From Sphaerosporella brunnea (Eukaryota; Ascomycota; Pezizomycetes; Pezizales; Pyronemataceae): a DNA stretch of 64,000 nt. Each line of letters opens with the position of its first letter. Within the stretch, counting starts at the first letter, position 1. The notes beneath the pieces are model-generated. The model did not search any database. It was not told the origin of the DNA and was given only the letters and a program-made list of their open reading frames with translations. The stretch spans positions 146,479 to 210,478 of the forward strand of contig VXIS01000048.1 in NCBI GenBank assembly GCA_008704415.1, in the 5' to 3' direction. Made by a program: the position numbers and the translations under genes. Below are positions 23,501-36,176 of the stretch, piece by piece.

Positions 23501-26500
23501 CCCCCGCCAATCTGCGCATAAGCATAGACACCTTCCACATTGACAAGTGTGAGGAGACCAGGTCGTTCATCACCGGCAACAAAGTCGGTCACCGTCAGAA
23601 CCTGGATAACTTCATCTCCCAATCCCTTAAGGGCATCGAAGATGTTCGTATCAAGGAGTTCGCCCCTCACCCCAGCGACATTTATCCTCAAGACGCTGCC
23701 TTGTTCTCTCTGGCGCAAGAGTGTGTCAATAAGGATGTCGTCATCATCGAATCGATCCTTGCTCGGCGTGAGTAGCTCCAGAAGTCGGCCAAGATCGTCC
23801 ACAGTTGGTCGATTGGCAAACTCCATGTTGGTACCCTCAATTGACAGTCTGACATCTTTCCGACCCGGGTTTGGTCCAGAAATATTGATCTTGTCGATGC
23901 CAATAGTCACCCCTTTACCGCTCTGGAAAGTAACCTTGACAGGCGAGGTTTCTAGTTTGACCTCCGCGTTCGTACCAACCACGTCGAATACCAACCCACC
24001 AAGCTCGCAATGCACCTTCATGTCAACCCCGGGCACCGCAGATTCATTTTCAGGCCAGGGCGGGGGTCCCCCTGTCTTTCCAATTGTTGCAGTGCTTGCA
24101 GTCGTGCTAGCTATCACACTTCCAACTCCACCAAACGCACTAAAAGTCTCCTCGAGCCTCTTCAGATCGCCCCGTATTTTCAATGGCAAGGTCTTAATAT
24201 TCACTCGGACCTTCGACGGACTCTGCGAAAAGATTACAGTAATATCGTCGTCGTCTCCTGGGCTGTTTCCGAGAAGTCGCCCAGTAGCAGTGCTTGCACT
24301 AGAGCGTTTTCTATGATGCGAGGTTGACATCTTAGCGGACGGTACCGGCAGTGGTGCAGAGCGCAGGAAAGTGATAATACCCTCCGCTTCGTCCTTCAAG
24401 GCAAATTTTTTGACCGATAACTTGTTGGTAGATGCTTCTTCATCGAGACCTCTCCGGAACAACTTGACATCGTTAAGAAGACACTGAAGTTGGATAGTTT
24501 CATCTCCAACGTCTTCCTGGTAGTTGTCCGTGTAGAATCCAGCGAGGTGCTTGATCATGCGTACGTCTATTTCTTCAGCGACGAGTCCAACCGTCTGTTT
24601 GCCCCCTTCTTCGGGCCGAGACTTGGATCGCTTTGTCGGCGTCTCAGTGCCTTGTTCTGCCAAAACATTTTGGACGGCTTCCAGGAGATGCGCCAACATC
24701 TTCTCGGTATGGATGTCGACAGTGCCGCGAATATTTGACGTGATAATTTCGATATCGGGAACCCCCGAGAACGCGAAATCGGTGAGGTTTGCGATTGATG
24801 GGGTTGTAGGCCTGGCATCTATGGAGTCCACGATCTTAACACGAGGACCGGTTCGCTGGTGAAGCTGCGATGGGGACGCAGACGGCGGTGATCGGGGGAC
24901 GTATCTCGATGCATACGTGGAGAATGCGCCAGGCATATCGTGTTGACTTGACCCACGAGTCTCCTCTGGTCTGTCACGAACAGGGGCTTCGTCTTTCGGA
25001 ACTACCGCCACACCAGCCGACAACGAGGGATAGTATATCGTGACAATATCAACATCGATACACTTCTTGCGGATCGATCTTGGCATCGGTGAAGGTTCGG
25101 GAGTTATCGGACGGGCTTCTTCCGCGACCGAAGGAGGAGACCTCTTCGGCAAAGACAAGCCACCATTAATAAGCCTATCCAATCGCTGGTCCATTTCATC
25201 GGCATCAATCTCCTCGACCTCGTCCTCTCGGCCGTCAGGGTTGTGTGCCCTAAGCTCTGATTGTGATCGCAACATTCCACTCGTGGCAGACATATACAAA
25301 CTGTCCGCCTCCTCCCGGGAGAATATGGTGGATTGGCTTAGCATTCGGCTAGCTTCCTGGTCCATTTCGTCGCCGCTGCTATCGACGTCACTCAGGGCAG
25401 ATGAGGGAACTTCGGAGAGACCTTCAGCGGGGCCTTCAGTAGGGTCTTCGATGGGACCTTCAGAAGGGCCATCGGAGGGAACTTCGAGCAATACTGTTTC
25501 AGGATTGGATTGATCAAAATGAGGAGCTGTCGACGGACTCGCTGCCTGTGAAGAGAAAGGTGATGAGCCAGCAGATAACACTGACGCAGATGGTGACCGT
25601 CGCTCGATAGGCATGGAAGGTGTGAACGAAGCACCACCCTCAACTTCATCTTCACTGTCTTCGTCGGCCGCATATTCGTCGAAATAGTTTTCGTGAAGAA
25701 CATTGCTAGGGCTCCTTGGCCTTGTTGAGGCTCGCATCATCGACGGCCTGGCGAAGGCAAGTACCTCTTCATCCGAATCGTCGAAGTCGGTAAATCTATC
25801 TTCTTGCTCATTTTGAAGATCAACACCAGCTCCGACTTCGTGATCGAATGGGGCTACCGATCGTGGCCTCGGGGAATGTGAAGGTGATATTGGCGCTTTT
25901 GGTGAATGTGCAGGGGAACGGGAGGGCGAGCGAGCGACAGGCGAAGAATGCACCGCCGTAGCAACGACTTCTGCCGGTTTCTCCGCTGGTTGAGTTGCTC
26001 CAGGAACATCCTTCTCTGTAGCAGCTTCTGAAGCAGTACCGAATACGACACTATCCTCCTGGCTACTCTCCCCAAACAACGCCTCCGAGGCTGTAATATA
26101 GCCTTGGATATTTTCCAGAGTGATGCGACGCTTTCCTTCTTTTCTAGGCTTCTCTCTTGCATCCTGCCAGGTCGACGAGCTAACATTGCGCGATACCCCC
26201 TCTATATCTATCTCGTCAACCTCAACCTCTAAAAGGACTCTCTCCCCTGCTTTGTCCTCCCGCAGAGTCGCGCCAAGAGAAACTTTGACGTTCAGCACCC
26301 TCACAACCATCCTATCAGCGATTCCCTTGAACATATTTGCCAGTATTCCTGGCAGGCCAACTGACGTGCCCACTCCCAGGCCGTCATCGTCGTCCACCGA
26401 TGCCGTGCTCGATGACATAATGCTGGCATCCATCGGCGCCTCGGCGTACAGTGAGATGAGCTGCTGCTGCTCTGCCGGAGACTGGGAGTGTAAGAAGGAC

Positions 26501-27019
26501 TGAGCTAGGTCTTCGGCGGTTGCGGGAAACTCTTCCGGATCAAGCGCGATTTTGTCACCGGGTCGCGGTGTTGGTGGTGGTGAAGGTGTGGACTCGGACG
26601 CATCGTCGGGCGGCAGCGGGGTGACCTCAACGGCCAGTCTGACATCGTGTATGAGGATTTCTACGGACCCAGATAGTAGCAAGTCTGCCGGCAGCGTGAT
26701 CGTTAAAGTCCCAACGACAGCTTCCTTCAGCTCGAAACGTGGTGGTATTTTTACGATGGTGCACAACCTCTGCAAGCAGTGATTAGAAGGAGGCGACTTT
26801 AGGCAGCGTTGTCGTAAATTCAAACGAAAAAGGAGGCTTTGTTCTCACCTCCACCTTTATGCCAACATCTTTGACAGTGAAGACCGAATTCTTGCCTATA
26901 GAACCTTCCAGATTTGAGAGATCACCAAGTGTGCGTTCCTCCAATAGATCAAGACGGTTCAACAGATGTCGCACGAGTCGCTTCTGCCATTGCTGTGGGA
27001 GACGGGGAAGCGAAAACAT
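20523..27019 (-). CDS. ATG2: Autophagy-related lipid-transfer protein ATG2
   Basis: Exons 27019-26849, 26769-22271, 22220-20830 and 20779-20523 give 2105 residues, normal for fungal ATG2. The N-terminus ([17 protein letters not shown], then [19 protein letters not shown]) is the chorein_N region that anchors at the ER side. A long middle part mixes beta-rich repeats with Ser/Asp/Pro-rich disordered inserts (about residues 300-650). Around residue 1580 comes the conserved [13 protein letters not shown] motif of the CAD region. The C-terminus ([16 protein letters not shown], then [19 protein letters not shown]) is the amphipathic-helix region needed for membrane and ATG9/ATG18 contact. Known role of the family: bulk lipid transfer from ER to the growing phagophore. 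Introns are 79, 50 and 50 bp with GTGAGA, GTATGT and GTTAGT donors, all restoring frame. Confidence 0.97.
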
Positions 27020-27280
27020 GGCGGGTGGTTGGGCCGCGGTTGGGCGTGGGCGTTGTTGGTGTGGTTGTTGTGGAAGAGCTTTCGACAGCTTCTTCGTAGC
27101 TAAGCTACAGCGGCTCTGCCAATCGATGTTGGGCGGCTCCGTAGTGAGGCTAGGTATCAGTTGTATTCAGCATTTGGAAAATTGGAGAAGGCGTGAACGT
27201 CGTGAGTTCAGAATGGGCGACCGAGTATGCAGAGCGAAAAACCTTGAATGGCGGGTTGCAGGCGAGACACGAGACTTGTG

Positions 27281-27310
27281 TGGTGGTGGTGGTGGTGGTG
27301 GTGGTGGTGG
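27281..27310. repeat. (GGT)n trinucleotide microsatellite
   Basis: Ten consecutive GGT/TGG units, upstream of ATG2. Confidence 0.92.
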
Positions 27311-27701
27311 GTCGTTGGAGTTGGTGGTGGGGAAGGGATGATAAAATTGCGGGCTCAGGGTTACCATGAGGGGAATTCATATGCGGGGCACCTCACGTTC
27401 TGAGCGGCCGCCATTTTGAAAGGCTATGGAATTCCATACATTCTTTCAAACTCTCGAGTCAATCTTTTTTTTATTTTATTTTTTTAATTTTTTATTTGAT
27501 GGACATGGCACTCGACCGTTCGGGCCAACCCAGCAGGATGCAAGGTTCGGTGGTGTTGTCATTCGAGATTGTTGCGCATGTGAGCCGTTGGGAATGGCTG
27601 CATGATAAGTGGTGGTGACATCTGGACCGTGACAGCGTGCCTATCTATCGAATCAACCACTCAAACAGTGATGGGGAGATGGAATGATTCATCGGAGACG
27701 A

Positions 27702-27743
27702 GAATGAATGAATGGATGGATGGATGGGTGGATGGATGGATGG
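27702..27743. repeat. (GGAT)n tetranucleotide repeat
   Basis: Runs of aatg then ggat units with one ggtg interruption, in the ATG2-NUP85 intergenic region. Confidence 0.88.
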
Positions 27744-28787
27744 CAGGTATGTAGAACAGAGTAGACGAGATCGAGAGAAACGCACAACGACCCGAAGGTT
27801 AGAATGAACGCTTTGCACTCGAAAACGGAGCCGAACAACTCTCCCTCTCGAAAGCCGGCCACGGCCCAACAAGCCCCGGAAGTTTACTTCGCAAGCGATG
27901 CGAGCTCGGCAGGGACCGAGGAAAGCATAGATAGCATGTTGTCTCCGCCTGTAAACGGGCGCGAGATGGGATGACGTGTCGCAAGGCAAAGCACCATTCC
28001 CATCGGCAGTCACTCTACTCTAGCCTTCATCGGCGCATACACTTTCCTTTGCGCAGCGAACGAAAACAGCATCCACGCTGCCCATCGTCCCAGGCTTTTC
28101 TTTTTTGGTGCGGCCCTCTAGCCGCACACAGGGGTCTCACCGCTGTGCACCGAATCGCACTCGGTCAAGTGATATTTACAGCATAGCTGTCTTTGCAGCA
28201 GCACACGGCTACTTCGCCGTGCTGCGAGGTTTTGCAGCCGTGCTTGGAAGCGAAATACTCACTTTCACGAGCTTTCGTCAATTCCTTTTTTGAAACGTTG
28301 AGGATGGGTGAATCGTCGAGAGTTGCAATCGGAAGGCGATTTGCAGTACCTGTTAGCTCGGAACATGCAGTGCAGTCAAAAGGAGGTGATGGGTTGTAGA
28401 GTAGAGTAGGTAGATTCTCGTCAGCTTCGACTCGTGCAAAATTGCTGCCAACACGTCATATTTGCGGGAGACGCTTCCGCTCGCGCTTGGTGTTGCAGCC
28501 GCCGCCCGCTATCACGTGATAGAGAGTGCGGCTCTGCGCACAATGGCGCTAACTTCTTACGTCGTTCACGTCTTGGCGGCAACATCTCAATTCCCAGCGC
28601 ACAGCGCGTCGACAGATCGCGACAACAAGAACGCCCAAGAAAAACTGCAACGATTCCCAGACAGCAATCTTCACCGACAGACTCGGCCTCCCCCATCTCG
28701 AAACAGTATTCGACCCAGGTCTCGCTCCCAACCAAGTGCTTAGTACCCACACGACTTTCCCGACCACCAAGCAACCAAGTTGCGACG

Positions 28788-31693
28788 ATGGATTCTCAAC
28801 GAATACCTCTCTTCAAAGCCACCGTTTCCGACAAACCGAAACAACCCCAGTTCCTCCCCCCAGCGTCGAACGTTCCAAGCAACGGCCTATTCTCTGCTCA
28901 GTCAACACCTCAGGGTGACCGTCGCCATGTTGCCCCGGCTAGCAACTCACTCTTCGCCGGCGCAACTCCCGGCGCCAAGTTGTCTTCAAAGCGCGGCGGC
29001 GCAGGTCTGTTTGGTGCAGGCAGCGGCAAGCCACCATCCTTCAGCTTCAGCCCGGTCGGAAGCTCCAACGGCGAGTCGTCACTGTTCTCTCCCGGCGCCT
29101 TTGCATCGCCGCCAAAAGCGACGCGGCCCACCGCTGCTCTTGGCAGGTACACAAGCCCTCTATCCGACGATGAAAGTTACATCGACAAAGGTTCGCCCAG
29201 AATTTTCGAGGATGATTCGCGGGGAGATCCAGCGCCGCAGGAGGAAGACGACGATACCGGGATGTTTGGCGATGAGGAGGATTTCACGGAGGACGACACC
29301 ATTCAAGACTCGCCGGAACGGGCCGATGGGCTTTCCCACTTCCGGGAAGAGATTGGAACAGCAGTAAAGGAGCCAAGCGCGCTGATCATCCGCACAGATG
29401 ATCTGATGGAAGAGCTGTCGAAGACCATGTCACCCGCGGCTTATGAAGACGATGAGTTTGATTACGATGATGATATGGACATGGACCGCCGTCTCCCAGT
29501 CTCTTCCGAAGAGCAACAGGAGAAGCTTACCGGCATCTCGAAGGTTTTTTTACAGACTCTCCACGATAACCTGCCCAAGTCCAAAGCCGACAGTGACTTG
29601 CACCGTGCTTATTATATCGCCTCCTTGGTTCTCCCGATGTACCACTCCACCGCAAATGCCACCGAAGTGTTGCGCAAATGGCTGTTCTACCATCACCCTA
29701 ATCCGAGCCCGTTGCAGTTGACCACTCTGAGAGGAATGCATCCCAACAGCGCCTTTGCGTTCAACTTTTGGGACATCGTCATCCGGCTGATACTCCGTGG
29801 TGAGCTACAAGAGGCCATTGAAGTGTTGCGCGGTGCCAATTGGGATATGCGCAGCCAAGATGCACCTGCTACAACCAAGCCCGCTTTCGGCGCGCAGAAG
29901 GTGCTCGAAGAGAGATTCTCTCGTTCCGAGATTGCCAGTATCAAGCAGGCGGTATCGACCCTGATCAATCTCCTCACGAGATGTCCAGGTAGGGGCCGCT
30001 CGTCTTACCAGCCACCACTAAACTTCTTTCCTTCAGCCAACCTTTCATTGGATTCACCTGGAAGTCCTAAGGATTGGCGGATCTGGAGGCTCGAGGTTGA
30101 GACCGCTTTGGAGGATGTCAAGGGGTTTGTCGATGATACCGAAGGTGAAGGTCATTACTACGGTGTCTTCCAACCCCGGGCCAAGGTTCCCAAGGAAGCC
30201 CGGAGACCGCTACTGCGTATATACGAGATTATGCGTGGCAGCAGTGGAGAGGGCGGTACGCACGACACTATTTTGAGCGAATCAGAAATTTGGCAAGAAG
30301 CTGTTGTCGGACTGATGATGTGGACAAGGGAGGTCAATTCTCCACAAGCCTTCGAGGAAGATCAATTTGAGGAAAGCTATGAAGGCTATGAACTGCAGCA
30401 CCTAAGCCAGGGACAGTACCACTCGCTTGTGAACCACCGCAGGCAGTTGCAGTTAGCCCAGCTTGCTTCTGTCATGGAAACCATCGCCGACAACCGACCG
30501 ATAAACCCTACTGATTCTCTTGAAATTACGGCTGGTGGTGCGATGGCTTTTGATCCCTCGTTCATCGATCAGCTTGCGAAATATTCACCTCTTGTTGGTG
30601 CCGCAGTTGTTGAGATTGGAGGTTGGGGGGGATGGGTCAAGCGTGAAACAACGCCGAAGGAACCTACGGATGGTGGTACTATGGGCTTCCTGGATGAAGA
30701 AGATCTTGCGGTACTGGAAACCGGAGCCGAGGAAGTCGATCTCCCTGCCAAGGCTGCGGAAGATCTACTGCGTCAGTACGCTTCTAGTCTCTTTGGCACC
30801 ACCTGGGTAAACGAAGACGCAGAGATCGAGGGGTGGCAGATCGGCATGAACGTCCTCAAGCGCACCAAGGATGGCAAGGAACTAGCCAGCTCGGTCTGTT
30901 GTTTCTTTCTGTAGGATTCTCTCTTGGCCACCGCTGACTTCAGTCACAGCTTCTCACGCAACTGCCTCTCACCTCCACCCCGCGCGTCGAGAAGCTCTTG
31001 AAACACACAACCGAACAAGGGCTCGAGCAGACCGCATCAGATATAGCCTTCAACTGGGCTACGCATCTACAATCGAATACGCAGAACTACGGCGACATCC
31101 TCCATTTCCTTGCGCTTGCAGCTTCTTTCAACGCCGACGCCCGCAAGAAGCTCCACGAAATCACCACTTTCCTCCTCGAGCAATCTCTGCTTTCCTCTGG
31201 CCCGTTCCCCGCGAAAAATGAAACGGATCCAAGACTTCAGCACCTCCTCTCCTCGCCGTCAGAATGTGCCTCCGAGATACTCCGGTTCGAAATCTCTGGC
31301 TACGCTGCTCTGCGTACTTTTTACGCGCTCCGAGAGTCTGCGCCTGGGACGGCTGTCAAGGCACTTACTGCTGTCATCCGCGCCGCGGGAGAACCAATCG
31401 ATGGTGGCGTGTGGGATAAGGAATGGGAAAGCCCCGTCGAGCCAACAGTATTACCCGCGGTATTACGCGAGCTGTTGACGTGCGCAGACGCAATCGGAGT
31501 CACGGAGGCATTGGATGTGTGCAAGGTACTCACAGACTGGGAGGCATGCGGCGAGAGTCTTAGAAAGGCAAGCGTCGAGGTTGGGCCTGAGGGTAGCTGG
31601 GTGGATCTGGGCAATCAGGGAGATGTAGTTAAGCGCGTCCGACAGAGGCTTTGTGGAGTCCTCGCTAGGGGCTGGCTAAAAAGCGGCGAGTAG
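28788..31693 (+). CDS. NUP85: Nuclear pore complex subunit Nup85
   Basis: Exons 28788-29988, 30037-30893 and 30944-31693 give 935 residues (933 if the second acceptor at 30950 is used). The first ~130 residues are FG-like and Ser/Pro-rich (SLFAGATPG, GLFGAGSGK, FSFSPVGSS). An acidic stretch follows to about 280, then the alpha-helical body: ISKVFLQTLHDNLPKS, YYIASLVLPMYHS, FWDIVIRLILRGELQEAIEV. That body is the ACE1-type stack of Nup85, a member of the Y-shaped Nup84/107 scaffold. The frame is open upstream to 28434, but Met 28788 is the first ATG that begins a plausible N-terminus. The first intron (29989-30036, 48 bp) is itself in frame and stop-free; its GTAGGG donor, ACTAAAC branch and TTCAG acceptor make splicing likely. 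Identity with Nup85 rests on the helical repeats, not on a short motif. Confidence 0.85.
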
Positions 31694-32991
31694 AATTCGC
31701 TTGCTGCTGCTGCGTTGCCTATTGGTGGCCCTAGACTTTGGGAGTGGCGTATGTAATATGCTTGATCTTTTTTTTATATCTTTTTTTCTTTTTTTTCTCG
31801 CACTGCTGGTGTTTTTGTCTTTATGTACAGAGGCGAAATGGGGGGATCTCATTTTAGTGCTTTGATCGAGTGATCATGAGGGTTTTTGTGTTGCTACGAT
31901 GGATGGATGGCTGGAGTAGAAGGCAGTTTTTCAGTCTTAATATCTTTAGGTTCGGGTGACATCGTTCGTTTGCGTCAGACATTCCCAAAAGATTTACTGG
32001 AGCTTGTTGACCACAACCACACACACAACACATGCCCGACGCTTACTTAGGTACTGACACAGCACCGGGCTCCCACTGTCCAGTCTCCTCCGAATCCTCC
32101 GTCTCCTGTTCACAATCATCCTCCCCTCGCAACAGCACCTCTATGGTAGCATCGATCTACAGTAGATTACCCAGCGTACGATAACGATGCTCTTTTCCGA
32201 AGCACTGGGGTGTTGGGCTTTTCCAGTCATAGGATGTCACTCCACTGCTTTGCTTTTTTTTTTTTTTTTTTTTTTAATAGGTATATAAATTAATTTTTTA
32301 TTTTTTTTGATCCCGCTCGTACCGTAGGGTCCCACCCACGGTAGAAGGAAAGGCTGTAATCACTCACTCCTTGTTGCACCCTGTTTTTATTCCTATTATT
32401 GACGCCCCTCAGACGGGATCGGAAAGTCAATCCCGGCCTCGGTGGATGGTCTCAACATGTAAACGTCTTACCGACGCCAGATATACCAGTGAGAATGAGG
32501 CGACGGATAGCCTTGGTCGTCTCCTGGGATAAACGCACAGTAGTGCGCGTTGAGCGCTGCCACGCCCCAGTGTTTCCCAAGAGAGCACAGTCGAGCCCGG
32601 ACTGTACAAGTGGTCATGCACAGGTAATTTGTGTAGACACGCTTCACTGGAGAGCACTCGTTCTTTCAAAGCCTGTCCGGCCGCGAGCTTCCAGCCATGG
32701 CTCTTTAGGCTGGCTATCAACAACAATGGCTGGGGCCTCGCTTGAAGTGGGTGACGGTGTGTTCTTCTGAGCGATATGTAGAGTCGCTTGTAGATGGACA
32801 GAAAGCAACGAAAGGGGCGATGAAATCGGAGGTTGGAGGAACGAGATCCGGCAAACCTCAAGTTGATAATTCGACTCATGAAAACGAGACCTGAGTGACT
32901 AGTCATGACCGCGGTCAAACAGCCACGTCAAGCCCTAACCTGACCGTCCCCGCAAGTAAGTACCTACATACTCGCACATCCTCAACCCGCC
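31694..32991. other. Intergenic, NUP85 3' flank to cyclodeaminase promoter
   Basis: T-rich 3' flank (31770-31800), a T tract of more than 20 bases (32252-32275), and no supported gene. Frames around 32399-32918 lack recognisable content. Confidence 0.5.
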
Positions 32992-33999
32992 ATGCCGCTG
33001 ATCCTCACCAACCGACAGATCACCACCATTCTGCACACGCTCAGTTCCGCCGAGCTCACTCGCTTCACGGCCGCCCTTACGGCCGCTTTCGTCGCGCTCT
33101 CCACGCAGCCAGCATCGGTCCAGCAGCCACTACGCACCTCGCTCACCACCGCGAATGGCGGAACAAGCCTGTGCATGCCCGCCGCATTCGACGGCGTCAC
33201 CGCCATCAAAACCGTGGCTTTGGGCCCGGGCCACCCGCCGCGTGGAACGTTGACACTGTACAGTAGTGCCACGGGTGAGCTCGAAGCCATGCTCAACGCG
33301 GAGGAAATCACGGGGTTCCGCACGGCGCTCGCATCTCTGTTGCTGCTTCAGCGACGGCACGCAACACCCGGACTGGAGGTGAGGCGTGTGGCGGTGTTCG
33401 GCACTGGGAAGCAGGCAGAGTGGGCCGTGAGGTTGTTGCTGAAGATGTTCCCGGGCGTTGGGGTCACTGTTGTCGGGCGAGGGACCAGCGGGGAGGTGTT
33501 GCAGAAGTTGCCGGCGGCTCTGGGCTTCGAGTGTTGTGTCATTGGCAGGGCTGAGGATGGGTCCGAGGAGGAGCTCGAAGTGCTGCTGGCTGAGGTCGAT
33601 GCCGTGTTTTGCTGTACTCCTTCGTGTGAACCGTTGTTTCCCATGCAGTGGTTAAGGATCGAAGAACGCCCGGTTTACGTGAGCTTGATTGGGAGCTACA
33701 AGGCACATATGGTGGAGGTTGCGCCGGAGCTGTTGAAGGCCACGGGAGTTACGGTGGTGGTTGATAGTGCAAAGGCGTGTTTGTCGGAGGCAGGGGAGGT
33801 GATTCAGGCCGGGCTGGATGCAAGTCAATTAGTGGAGATTGGGGCGATCTTCAACACCGGTGCTGCAGCGGTGGTTGAAGGCTCGTGTATCTTCAAATGC
33901 GTCGGATTGGGGGTTATGGATCTGGCCACTGGGAGAGAGATAACGAGGATCGCACGGGATAGGGGGGTCGGTGTAAATGTGGACAACTTTGATGGCTGA
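32992..33999 (+). CDS. Ornithine cyclodeaminase / mu-crystallin family protein
   Basis: Single exon, 335 residues, the normal family size. Begins MPLILTNRQITTILHTLSS; contains GGTSLCMPA and AIKTVALGPGH (substrate-binding half), LNAEEITGFRTALASLL (conserved family helix), and the Rossmann loop VAVFGTGKQAEWAV at about residue 133. Then DAVFCCTPSCEPLF, VSLIGSYKAHMVEV and the C-terminal IFNTGAAAVVEGSCIFKCVG. Family members are NAD(P)-dependent and include ornithine cyclodeaminase, alanine dehydrogenase and ketimine reductase. The VGS-type loop near ISLIGSYKAHM fits the fungal group. Which imino or amino acid is used cannot be read from sequence. Confidence 0.9.
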   Translation: MPLILTNRQITTILHTLSSAELTRFTAALTAAFVALSTQPASVQQPLRTSLTTANGGTSLCMPAAFDGVTAIKTVALGPGHPPRGTLTLYSSATGELEAMLNAEEITGFRTALASLLLLQRRHATPGLEVRRVAVFGTGKQAEWAVRLLLKMFPGVGVTVVGRGTSGEVLQKLPAALGFECCVIGRAEDGSEEELEVLLAEVDAVFCCTPSCEPLFPMQWLRIEERPVYVSLIGSYKAHMVEVAPELLKATGVTVVVDSAKACLSEAGEVIQAGLDASQLVEIGAIFNTGAAAVVEGSCIFKCVGLGVMDLATGREITRIARDRGVGVNVDNFDG

Positions 34000-34824
34000 T
34001 GGTCATGTTTCCGTGACTGAAGGACTTCGGTGGTTTTTTTTTCTCCTTTTCTCTTTTTCTCAGTTCTGTCCCGCCCAGATTCGAACTCCCCGACTCCCGT
34101 CTTTTCTCTAGATTCACAATGGTTACAACATGGTGCCACTTTGGTACTGCGGTCAGCGAGGCATTGCACTTTCAGCCAGCCAAGCGTCTTGCGGAAGGGG
34201 CAGAGTTGGTATCTACCTACCTAAGTAGATAGCCGCGGGATGTTTTCCAGCCTCCTGCAATTACATACATGTACCTGTGCGTCATATATGGGCCGTGGAA
34301 ATCAGCGTGCAAACATACCAGGTAGATAGCCCAGCCGTTGTCTTTCGGCGTGGAACTGTCTCGGTAGCTAGGCATCTGAAGCAAGCCGAGAATGCCCGAG
34401 CAGTTACGTTTTGAAATTTGAAAAAAAAAAGAAAAAGAAAAAATTGGTGGTTTGGAATCCGAAGGGCCTGGCCTGAGCCTGCTGCGTAAGAAGTATGTTG
34501 TCATTTGGCAGCGATTCAAGACGCAGAAGTCCTTCGCTTTGGGAAACATATGGGTAAATACTTAAAATAGACAGGAAAAATGTCCACAGCGCTTGCATTG
34601 CGGCGGCGGAGGCGGCGATCTATTGAAAAGAAAAACGCAAACAAACTACAGGACCAAAAGAAGGGAAAAGAATGGAACCTCCCAAAATTGCCATAAACAA
34701 ATGAAAAAAAAAAAAACTAAAAAAACTAAAAGGATGGGTATCTTAGCACTATGAAGTTATTGTACAACGTTCCCGTAGTTAAATAAACTGAACTCCGAAT
34801 CCAACAAAGCTTCCCCACCATTCT
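34000..34824. other. Intergenic between two convergent genes
   Basis: 3' flanks of the cyclodeaminase (plus) and the Zn2Cys6 regulator (minus). A- and T-tracts near 34423-34442 and 34703-34715. No gene seen. Confidence 0.55.
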
Positions 34825-36176
34825 TCACTGACATGACACTCCGGAGCCTGTACCCACTCTTTGGGCCATACCCCGAATCATCCAAAGCAACCCCAGACAG
34901 AATGGTGGTTCTCCTGTTTCATGGTTTTTGTTTGCCAGCTCCCTGCCAACAACTTCCCCGACTTCACCCCGGGCACCGCCTCGAGCAATTATTCCAAGAC
35001 CTTCCTTATTCTTCCCTCGCCCTTCACAGTGTCGCCGTTGGAGAATGCCTTCTATCTCATCCACAAACCTCAGGAGGGTTTCAAATTCCTTCCTCACCGC
35101 GCCACTGGCCATGTTCCGCCACGCGCCTCTCTCCAGCTCCACCTCTACACCACCAAGGTTTAGCGTAACTGCCGAGCCGTTATAGGTGGCAATCGAAGTA
35201 AGCGCGTTCTCGATGTAGATGATGAGCAACGGGATTAGCGTTCCGAGCATCATCATACACACATAAGTGCTTTGTACCGAGGAGTGGCAATAGCGACAGT
35301 GCATCGATGTGGTGATTGTTGTGAGAGTCGTCCGGATCACGGTGAGTGTAGACGGAAGCGAGAAGGATTCCGATGAGGGTGGAGTGCGGAGCGTGGTAAT
35401 TGCGCTGAAGAAAGCTGGCAAGCACGAGCACGGCTGCGGAACGGCCGCGAGGGCATTGCACGTAGGTGCAGTCGACACAACATTGCTATCATCCGATGAA
35501 CTCCACGGAAACAGTGGTGATGGTGATGATCCAGATGAGGAGGAAAATGACCTCGGTGTGGCCGGCGGGAGGGCCGTGGGGACAGAGTTGAAGGCAAAGT
35601 TGTAGTCATTGGATTCGAGGGGCGGGGTACCGCTGCCGAAAATGTCGGGCGAGCTGCTTCCAAACGACATGCCATTGATCCCCAATCCGTCACCTTGTTG
35701 GGCCGCTCCGAACGGATATTTCTCGAAACCCTGGTTCACGAACTCTGCGCCAAAGAGTTCTGGGAAGAAGAACGGGGAATTCGGCATACCCGTCGAGGCG
35801 GATGGTTGCAGAGGGAGCCGATCAGCCCCTGGTCGTTGTTCGGTGATCTTTCGAATTTTCCTAGGCCTTCCTGGTGGCTTCGGCGCTGAGTATGTGCATT
35901 GGATATGGGCGCGACGACACCGCTGGCATCCTGCAAGGTCGCCACTGCACTGCACCTTTCTCGCGCCTACATTGGTTCACGCTGCGTTAGTATGTCACAA
36001 GGCGGTGAGGCTGAGAGGATGAGAAGAAGCTTACGGCAGTCATCGCAAGCTGAGCGGCGTTGAGCTTTTGCTGCTTTGGCCATGGTTGCGTAAGTGATTC
36101 CGTTGCCAACGCTGCTGCTGCTGCCAATGGTGCTGAAGCTGCTGATAGAGCTATCATTCAAATTGAAGAGGTCCAT
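34825..36176 (-). CDS. Zn2Cys6 (Gal4-type) transcription factor, AflR-like layout
   Basis: Exons 36176-36035 and 35966-34825 (68-bp intron, donor GTAAGC) give 427 residues. The intron splits the zinc cluster: C44-x2-C47-x6-C54-x6-C61-x2-C64-x6-C71 (CDDCRARKVQCSGDLAGCQR, then C and the last ligand C71), followed by a basic linker PPGRPRKIRKITEQR. The middle is Ser/Pro-rich and probably disordered. The C-terminal half holds a Cys-rich helix region (CNALAAVPQPCSCLPAFFSA), a hydrophobic segment and GGVEVELERG, resembling the regulatory half of AflR-type proteins. Family role: nuclear, sequence-specific activation, often of secondary metabolism or transport genes. It is divergent from the ABCG gene, a likely target. 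No MAL-type fungal_trans domain is seen. Confidence 0.87.

Larger units (their letters stand above)
27020..28787. other. Divergent intergenic region between ATG2 and NUP85
   Basis: Shared upstream region of two divergently transcribed housekeeping genes. Holds a GGT microsatellite, a GGAT-type tetranucleotide repeat and a T-rich stretch (27464-27498). Several frames here are open by chance, including an in-frame extension upstream of the NUP85 start. No further gene seen. Confidence 0.55.

Noticed and set aside
23338..26503. Several plus-strand frames of 100-258 codons
   Set aside because: Antisense shadows of the long ATG2 exon, which is supported by homology along its full length.
28434..28787. 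118-codon in-frame extension upstream of NUP85
   Set aside because: It runs through the divergent intergenic region, has no ATG in good context and no family similarity; the conserved start is at 28788.
34068..34150. tRNA-like T-loop word (attcgaactcccc) on the minus strand
   Set aside because: The flanking bases do not pair as a T-stem and no D-arm or acceptor stem matches; it is chance similarity. No other tRNA or rRNA was recognised by eye.
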